From Hypsibius dujardini (taxonomy: Eukaryota; Tardigrada; Eutardigrada; Parachela; Hypsibiidae), in contig LRSR01003511.1 of NCBI GenBank assembly GCA_001579985.1, positions 1-25,834 on the forward strand: a stretch of 25,834 bases of DNA. The letters are read 5' to 3'. The stretch's first letter is position 1, and the number at the start of each line of letters is the position of its first letter. Position numbers and translations under genes: made by a program. Below the pieces are notes generated by a model, which saw only the letters and a program-made list of their open reading frames with translations, ran no database searches and was not told the origin of the DNA. Shown one piece after another: positions 20,474 through 25,834 of this stretch.

Positions 20474-21791
20474 ATGTCTGGATACAGTTTTGTTGCCGTT
20501 CTTGGATGCATGCTTGGGCTGTGCCTCACGGCGACCAATGCCACCGTCTGTGACGGAGGTCTGGAAACTGGCTGCGGCTGCTGGAAGGGTTGGTGCTACG
20601 CCTATATGACCATTCCCGCGAAAAATGACGCTCCCTGGTAAGCAAGCCCTAATAATCTTCTGAAATTCCCGAAAGCAATATTGAATATGATGTATTCAGA
20701 TAAAGGGTCAAATAGGTTAACGTCCTTGTACTATTTTTTTAGAGTTTGTAAGTGATTTTATCATAATGTTTTTAATGATTTCATAAATGTTTGCTTTTCA
20801 TTTTAGGTTTTAGTATATAAATAAATGGGCTACAGTACATGCATGATTTTGTTTACAAGTTTTAATTTTCCGCAATGCTTAGATTTCATACTTGATGTTT
20901 TAAAGAATAGGCACAGTACACGTTTCATTAATGATTTCAGTTATCGGCGCAGGCTTGCGATCTCTAGTTTTTTTGTTTCCGCAAAATAACCTTGCTTTAT
21001 TCCTAACCTCATCACAACTTTAGTTGATCAAACCTTGAAATTATTTTTTCGAAGAAGTAAACAGCCCAAATTATTTGCTAATTTTGTCACACAACGTCAG
21101 TTTTATATCTCAAACTTATTTAGAGCTTTAGGTAAGTTTTAAAAAATTGACGGTGATAAAAAGTAACTGCGCAAAGTTGAAACGTATTTTATTATTGAGC
21201 TATAACTTTTTCATTTTTTTAGCAAACACTTAAATAATGTATATATATATCTGTATATAATCATATTATACACATTAGGCTACAATTTTTCCCCCTTTCT
21301 AGCAACACTTAAATAATATATGTAAATGTACATACTGAAACTAAATACGCAATGAACTAATGGACCAATATTTTCTCAACAGGTGCTATACCCAACGCCT
21401 GGGCGTGTCCGAGCCGCACGCTGACTGGGCCAGTTGCACCTTCAAGGACCACACCCAATGCAGTCAGCTGATGACTTGCGGCGACAGCAAACGCTACCGT
21501 GGAAACGACATCCTCATCCCCAACGACGAGAACGTCTGCGACGGGAGCGCCGCTCGCGGTTGCGGCTGCTACAAGGGTTGGTGCTACAAGAACATTGAGC
21601 TGCCCGCCAAGGAGAACGACCTGTGGTGCTACACGCAGAAACTGGGAACGGCCGAGAACAAGGGCAACTGGGCCGGCTGCACATTCAACGATCATTCGCA
21701 GTGTAATCGCCAGATGACCTGTGGCGAGTCGCGCCGTTTCCGCGGGGAGGACACCGCAGGGAAACGGCTTGCCGATTCCCTTGGCAAATAA
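20474..21791 (+). CDS. Secreted two-module cysteine-rich protein (copy 1), two exons, 190 residues
   Basis: Exons 20474-20637 and 21383-21791; the GT-AG intron of 745 nt splits the Trp codon of W|CYT (phase 2). A signal peptide MSGYSFVAVLGCMLG...TNA is followed by two tandem modules of about 80 residues. Each has eight Cys in the order CDG...GCGC.KGWCY...PAK..D.WCYTQ.LG...W..C.....QC...MTCG.S.R. Module 1 starts at VCDGG, module 2 at VCDGS. The tail after RGED is TAGKRLADSLGK. The WCYT-x11-W-xx-C spacing recalls kringle and fibronectin-II domains and also small secreted Cys-rich proteins of invertebrates; I cannot assign a family, and no function is claimed. Coding DNA is much richer in G+C than its surroundings. 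It has a paralogue at 24714-25280. Confidence 0.88.
20638..21382 (+). other. Intron of cysteine-rich copy 1
   Basis: AT-rich. It holds an imperfect direct duplication of roughly 80 bp period: AGCAAACACTTAAATAAT at 21221 and AGCAACACTTAAATAAT at 21301, each after a pyrimidine run ending in TAG that resembles a 3' splice site. The acceptor used is CTCAACAG at 21375-21382. Confidence 0.65.
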
Positions 21792-22149
21792 CAACTCAAT
21801 TGCGTAGATTATGCGTCTATTGCGACGTACCGTTCGGTTGTGTAGTCTATTTGCGACTGTTTAATAGTTTCAGGACTGATTTGAATGTCTGTAAGGTTGC
21901 GTGTATGGGTGAATAATGAAGAGTTCGAGAACGATGTATTTTCGGCAAAAAATCGCACCGTTTGGGGATGGGGGGGGTGAGGGGGTTGGCCGGTGAGCCT
22001 CGCAAGGTCCGTCTACTGCAGTTGTTTGCCATTTCATAAAAAAAATTTCTCAAGCAGGCAAAAGAAATTCGGACGTTGTTTTGTAAGGCGAGAACTATTG
22101 AACATCGACCCTAGAAGCTAACTTCCGGCTCAAGCTTCCAATTTATTAT
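21792..22149. other. 3' flank of cysteine-rich copy 1
   Basis: No exon recognised. AATAAT at about 21912 is the only near-match to a poly(A) signal. A G-rich run (GGGGATGGGGGGGGTGAGGG) lies near 21964. Confidence 0.5.
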
Positions 22150-22615
22150 GCTACATCTATTTTACCCCTCCCTTGTAGTGCGTGGGGCCCAATAGCGCTT
22201 CGGCTATTTTACCCCTCCCTAGGACCCGATAGAAGTCTGGTTATTTTATCCCTCCCTGTATACATCATCAGAAATCCAAATCGCGCCCCTGCTATTTGAC
22301 TTTTCCCATGTTGTCCGTTCGTTGTCTATCCGTCCGTCCATCCATCCGTTGCTTGTTGTTCATCTGTCCGCTGTCCATCTCGGCATCCACTGTCCGTTGC
22401 CCGTTGTCCGTCTGTCGATCGTCCGTCCGTTGTTGGACAGACGCTCGAACAACGGGCGACGGATGAACGGGCGACGGACGGTCGGAAAAATTATGGACGG
22501 AGTACGAACTAAAAATAACAGGGGTGCTATTGGGCCTCTGTCGATGTATTTAGGGAGGGGTAAAATAACCGGGGTTCTATTGGTTCAGAAAAGGGGGGGT
22601 TAAAATAGCCCCTTC
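22150..22615. mobile_element. Foldback (long inverted repeat) element
   Basis: The left arm carries three copies of TATTTTACCCCTCCCT or a one-base variant (22158, 22205, 22242). The right arm carries the reverse complement at 22552-22567, a diverged copy at 22592-22607 and a partial one near 22508. Words around them (CCAATAG before, TACATC after) are mirrored too. The interior is built of GTCCGTTG/TCCGT words whose second half (CAACGGGCGACGG) mirrors the first around 22430. So nearly the whole 470 bp can fold on itself. No transposase is seen. This fits a non-autonomous foldback or MITE-like element; the class is unknown. Confidence 0.7.
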
Positions 22616-22961
22616 GATATTATACGCACACAGGTAGCACCTGCCCCTCAATTATTGCTGGACAACGTATATGATAGTACTAGCATCGCTTGCCGGAATA
22701 ACATTCGGGTAATATCATGCCTCATTCTTGCAATTTTGCTGTACCGCATTGTGCTTCCGTGTACTATATACTGCGGAACCTTCGCATCAAACAAACTATT
22801 GGTCGCAATCCTAGAACACAGTTACTGTACTTCAAACTATTTTATAGTTATTTGATTTCAAATACCTTTTGAAAAAACCCAAAATAATTGTGAATCAGAA
22901 ACATTTTGGCTGCCAAAATTAGCACTTGGTTGCCAGTTATTATTCAAAGGGACACAAAGCA
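22616..22961. other. Intergenic
   Basis: Nothing coding recognised. An open frame at 22655-22855 has no family signals. Confidence 0.5.
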
Positions 22962-23223
22962 ATGTTGTTTTCGAGGTTATTCTGCCTTCTACTTTGGATA
23001 GTGCCAGAAGTTTGTGGACAATCAACTACATCTCCTACAAAATTCTATATGTATTTATGGGTGAATCGAAGTGTGTGAATTCCTGCCATGACTGTTTGCT
23101 GGCTAAGAAGGGGGTGTTGTCACGGTCGTTGGCGCCAAGAACTGGTTCATCACGGCTGATTTTTTTATCGGTTCCGATCGCGGCGGTGACTATACAGTCT
23201 TGGCGACATCATGCTACCGATAA
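22962..23223 (+). pseudogene. Decayed N-terminal part of a secreted serine protease
   Basis: ATG at 22962 opens a 38-codon frame with a good signal peptide (MLFSRLFCLLLWIVPEVCG) and then TKFYMYLWVNRSV and TGA. In another frame, 23107-23223 reads GGVVTVVGAKNWFITAD and DYTVLATS, close to the S1 protease text around the catalytic His. Where TAAHC is expected the frame has TADFF, so both His and Cys are replaced. A 37-nt intron (23071-23107) would join the two frames, but stops and a frame change make decay likelier. Same + orientation as the other protease pieces in this window. Homology is judged by eye and is moderate. Confidence 0.42.
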
Positions 23224-23225
23224 TT

Positions 23226-23787
23226 AATGGTGGATTGTTAAGTTGATGGAGGAATGCCGACGACGGCCCAGGGTTCAGTGCACATTCCTTCAAGGTCGGA
23301 CCTTATAGTCAAAATTGGTTTCTAGCAATTTTGTCATCGTGTTTGTGATTGCTGAAGCCAAGTCAGTCTGGAACGAATAAAATATATTTCTGTCATTATT
23401 TATATATTTCTAAGATTAATGAGGCGTCGCGCAAGGAATCGATGTCTTCTAAGAAGAAATACGAATTAACATTACTGCCACTTTTTCATATAAACATTTC
23501 ATTTCATTTGAACTGTGTCGCGAGTTCGAAGACATCAACCAAATGATCCCGGGATTGATTGATCTTATCCCTCCCCTACTGGCTCCACAAGCAAACCAAG
23601 ACGATAAATTAAAAACAAGGCTTTCGCTTGAGTTCATTTTTATTGCCTCAAATCTTCCTCGTATACAGAAGGTACTATCAGATCAATTTTTACGTTTACA
23701 ATTGTACAATTCACAAATTTGCAATTTTACAATTTATCCATTTTATATATATTGTACAGTGGTACTACAGTGGTACTTCGTAGAGTA
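23226..23787. other. Intergenic, with an unexplained open frame
   Basis: From 23449 a plus frame stays open to 23884 and includes a protein-like stretch (23540-23670) with IPGLIDLIPPLLAPQANQDD. No family recognised; the frame runs on into the MITE, so it is at most one exon ending near the AAG|GTACTA at 23671. Confidence 0.3.
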
Positions 23788-24003
23788 CTGTAGAAACCCG
23801 ATAACTTCAGGGGAAAGCGCTCGGTTAAACAGAACACACGTAAAGAAAGGCCTGGGCTTGATTGCTTCGAATGTCGGGACATAAGACTACAGCCTGTTTA
23901 TTAATAGGTAATAGAGCCGGATGCTATTTTCTGTACCGGCCGGTGAAAATAATCGGGCGCTCTGTTTAATCGAGCGCGTTCCCCTAAAATCCGGTTTTTA
24001 CAG
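23788..24003. mobile_element. 216-bp MITE with TA target duplication (pogo/Tigger-like ends)
   Basis: Left end CTGTAGAAACCCGATAACTT and right end AAAATCCGGTTTTTACAG are imperfect inverted repeats. The match continues inward for about 50 bp (AGGGGAAAGCGCTCGGTTAA on the left, mirrored on the right). TA flanks both ends (23786-23787 and 24004-24005). No coding capacity. TA duplication and CAGTA-type termini suit the Tc1/mariner superfamily, pogo/Tigger branch; that placement is inference. Confidence 0.65.
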
Positions 24004-24005
24004 TA

Positions 24006-24713
24006 TGTAAAGTACTAGTACTAGTATTAATTTTTACATTGTCAGTGGTGTGATTCACTTATATTTGAAGGACTAAATTTGCAGAATTTTTTAAAATTTT
24101 TTGTTTTGATCATCCAAAAAGGGGGATATCCGAATCCCTTTAAGTTTGATAGACTGAATTGATGTTAGAGGAGCTTAGCAGTCGCCATTCTGTCTGAATG
24201 TAATTCCAGAGATAGAGCCAACCAAATGTCCTCTCTGATGGTCGAGCTCCACAACACATTCCCCTTCTTCTGTCGATGCAGACTCATATGGCAAATCAAT
24301 TCATGCTTAAAAAATATGATGTTTACACCCCCTGCCTCATATATTTTGTATGTCCCGATTAAGTCTCATGAATGCCAAAACTTGAACATGTTTCTCGGTT
24401 AGCAAAAACAATGGAGCGAGATAAACAATTAGGTCTTCCGCGATTTATCATGACTCACGTTTAACTGATGTGAAATAAGTGAGGAATTAGCGCTGTTTTT
24501 CCTGCAGACTCGGAACAAGACCGGTCCCTGGTAGCAGAGACTGAAAAAAAGTATGCGCGGAAGTGGGTAGCCATCGCCTCAAGTCAGGAAGAAAGAATAC
24601 CCAGGGTATACGAACCTCTCAAGAAGCAGCTTTTTATGCAGCAGCGTTTCTGCTGTTTTCTTTGCATTTTTCATTTTCTTTTTTTTCTTTTTTTCCTCTC
24701 AATTTTTGCTATC
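24006..24713. other. Intergenic and 5' flank of cysteine-rich copy 2
   Basis: No exon recognised. A pyrimidine tract (TGTTTTTCCTGCAG, ending near 24510) resembles a 3' splice site and could border a 5' UTR exon. From 24650 to the ATG the strand is T-rich. An in-frame upstream ATG exists at 24636. Confidence 0.45.
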
Positions 24714-25280
24714 ATGTCTGGATCGCTTAGCTTGGTCCTTTTATGCTGCCTCCTCGGCGGCCAGGCGTGGGCCGACCCGACCGGCGTGTGCGATGGAGTG
24801 GCCGAGTCGACCGGCTGCGGCTGCTGGAAGGGCTTTTGCTACAAGAACCTCCTGGTGCCCGCGAAGAAGGACGACCCGTGGTGCTACACCCAACGGTTGG
24901 GCGTGTCCGCGCCGCAAAAGGACTGGCAGTCGTGCAGCCTGAATGACCACACGCAGTGCAACATCCAGATGACGTGCGGAGACAGCAAACGCTACCACGG
25001 CAACGACTTCCTCATCCCGGAGGATCCGTTCAGCTGCGACGGCAGCTGGGAACGCGGCTGTGGCTGCTCTAAGGGCTGGTGCTACAACTACATCGCCATC
25101 CCGGCCAAGCAGGGCGACGAGTGGTGCTACACGCAGCGCCTCGGCACGGGGGAGAACAAGGCGGACTGGCAGTCGTGTATTGTCCATTCCACCTGTGACC
25201 GGAGGATGACGTGCGGCGAGACCAGGCGCTTTACCGGGGACGACAACACCGCTAAACGAGTACTCAGCATTTTTGGTTGA
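24714..25280 (+). CDS. Secreted two-module cysteine-rich protein (copy 2), intronless, 188 residues
   Basis: I chose the ATG at 24714, not the in-frame one at 24636. Here the protein starts MSGSLSL, matching MSGYS of the paralogue, and both ATGs sit in ATCATGTCTGGAT. The signal peptide ends at GGQAWA. Module 1 (VCDGVAESTGCGCWKGFCY to MTCGDSKRYHGND) and module 2 (CDGSWERGCGCSKGWCY to MTCGETRRF) each keep eight Cys. Module 2 is two residues shorter between its sixth and seventh Cys (CIVHSTC). The tail is DNTAKRVLSIFG. The intron that splits W|CYT in copy 1 is absent. Coding G+C is high against AT-rich flanks. Function unknown; an extracellular, disulfide-rich protein is expected. Confidence 0.9.
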   Translation: MSGSLSLVLLCCLLGGQAWADPTGVCDGVAESTGCGCWKGFCYKNLLVPAKKDDPWCYTQRLGVSAPQKDWQSCSLNDHTQCNIQMTCGDSKRYHGNDFLIPEDPFSCDGSWERGCGCSKGWCYNYIAIPAKQGDEWCYTQRLGTGENKADWQSCIVHSTCDRRMTCGETRRFTGDDNTAKRVLSIFG

Positions 25281-25430
25281 TCAATTTGCTAGTGTAATAT
25301 ACGGTGACGTGTTTTGGGGAGTATAGTGCGATCTGTTCGATTTGCTATTGATGCCACGCAACAAACTATCTTGTTTGGGGCCATATTTACTTGACAGGCT
25401 TGCGAAAGCCATCGACTTAGAAATAGTTTC

Positions 25431-25436
25431 AATAAA
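25431..25436 (+). terminator. Poly(A) signal of cysteine-rich copy 2
   Basis: AATAAA 151 nt after the stop codon, in an otherwise plain 3' flank. Confidence 0.6.
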
Positions 25437-25834
25437 AAAGTCTCCATGTGCCAAAAATATCAATCAATATCCCGCGTGAAAAAAATGACAGTAATCGACT
25501 TAATTAAAATTAATTAAAACACTTTATGGTTCTCGAAACCGAAGAAACGTTACTACAGTACGTTACAATTTGTCAGTCTATCTTTTGTCTATACCAAAAT
25601 GAAAACCTAATTGCATCCACAAAATTGGATGCAAAAATCGCTACAATTATTGACTGAGCCGCACTTGGTTGACCAATGGTCCGTCTTCCCCAAGTGCTTC
25701 CTCCTTGATCACAAAATGGTTTGGTATCATGACCAACCTCACTGTACTCGTCTTTTATCAACACTGCAAGTATTTTTAAACTCTGTACTTAACAAAAATA
25801 TTGAAATCGACAAGATGTTCCATTTCCAGACTTT
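25437..25834. other. Right edge, no firm gene
   Basis: A minus-strand frame at 25573-25763 follows an acceptor-like ACTTGCAG and reads LIKDEYSEVGHDTKPFCDQG onward. It could be an exon of a gene that starts beyond the window, but I recognise no family. Confidence 0.3.

Noticed and set aside
20131-20544. 137-codon minus-strand frame overlapping the start of copy 1
   Set aside because: No recognisable family, and it covers the promoter, signal peptide and start of the plus-strand gene.
21357-21794. 145-codon open frame antisense to exon 2 of cysteine-rich copy 1
   Set aside because: A mirror of the GC-rich coding strand: valine/alanine-rich, no signal or domain. The plus strand has clear conserved modules.
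22322-22603. 93-codon plus frame in the foldback element (SIRPSIHPLL...)
   Set aside because: It translates the simple TCCGT/TCCAT words of the element and has no domain.
24741-25187. 148-codon open frame antisense to cysteine-rich copy 2
   Set aside because: Same codon-bias shadow as in copy 1; the sense strand is plainly the gene.
1-25834. tRNA, rRNA or other structured RNA genes
   Set aside because: I looked for cloverleaf and box A/B patterns by eye and saw none that I could support.

Overview
The window is eukaryotic. Genes are split by many short GT-AG introns (about 55 to 745 nt), there are no operons, and two genes carry signal peptides. The content (a WDFY3/blue cheese orthologue, chymotrypsin-fold serine proteases, secreted cysteine-rich proteins) points to a metazoan with compact introns. 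A protostome invertebrate such as a tardigrade or small arthropod is my guess. I cannot name the species.

Layout. (1) 2-1208, plus strand: the 3' five exons of a trypsin-type serine protease whose N-terminal part lies left of the window. (2) 1535-17756, minus strand: one large gene with 28 firm exons and a candidate 29th, encoding an orthologue of WDFY3 (Alfy; Drosophila blue cheese), the BEACH-WD40 scaffold of selective autophagy. Every junction from exon 1 to exon 28 keeps phase. The protein runs from the N-terminal solenoid through a ConA-like region, PH-BEACH, BEACH and WD40 repeats. The C-terminal FYVE finger of the animal family was not found. The protease and this gene converge tail to tail. 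(3) About 17757-19313: upstream region of the WDFY3-like gene, with a hairpin next to the start codon, a block of GGAA/TTCC palindromes, a GA tract and a CAGA microsatellite. (4) 19604-25280, plus strand: a gene-poor area with two paralogous secreted proteins built from two 8-cysteine modules (20474-21791 with one intron; 24714-25280 without). Between and around them are two decayed serine-protease fragments, a 470-bp foldback element and a 216-bp TA-flanked MITE.

Two themes stand out. CAGA/CAGG-type tetranucleotide repeats fill about half of the introns of the WDFY3-like gene, and reading frames through them give false cysteine-rich 'proteins'. The paired secreted proteins are the best candidate for something undescribed: they have a kringle-like WCYT...W..C spacing, and each ends in Lys-Arg followed by a short peptide ending in Gly or Gly-Lys.
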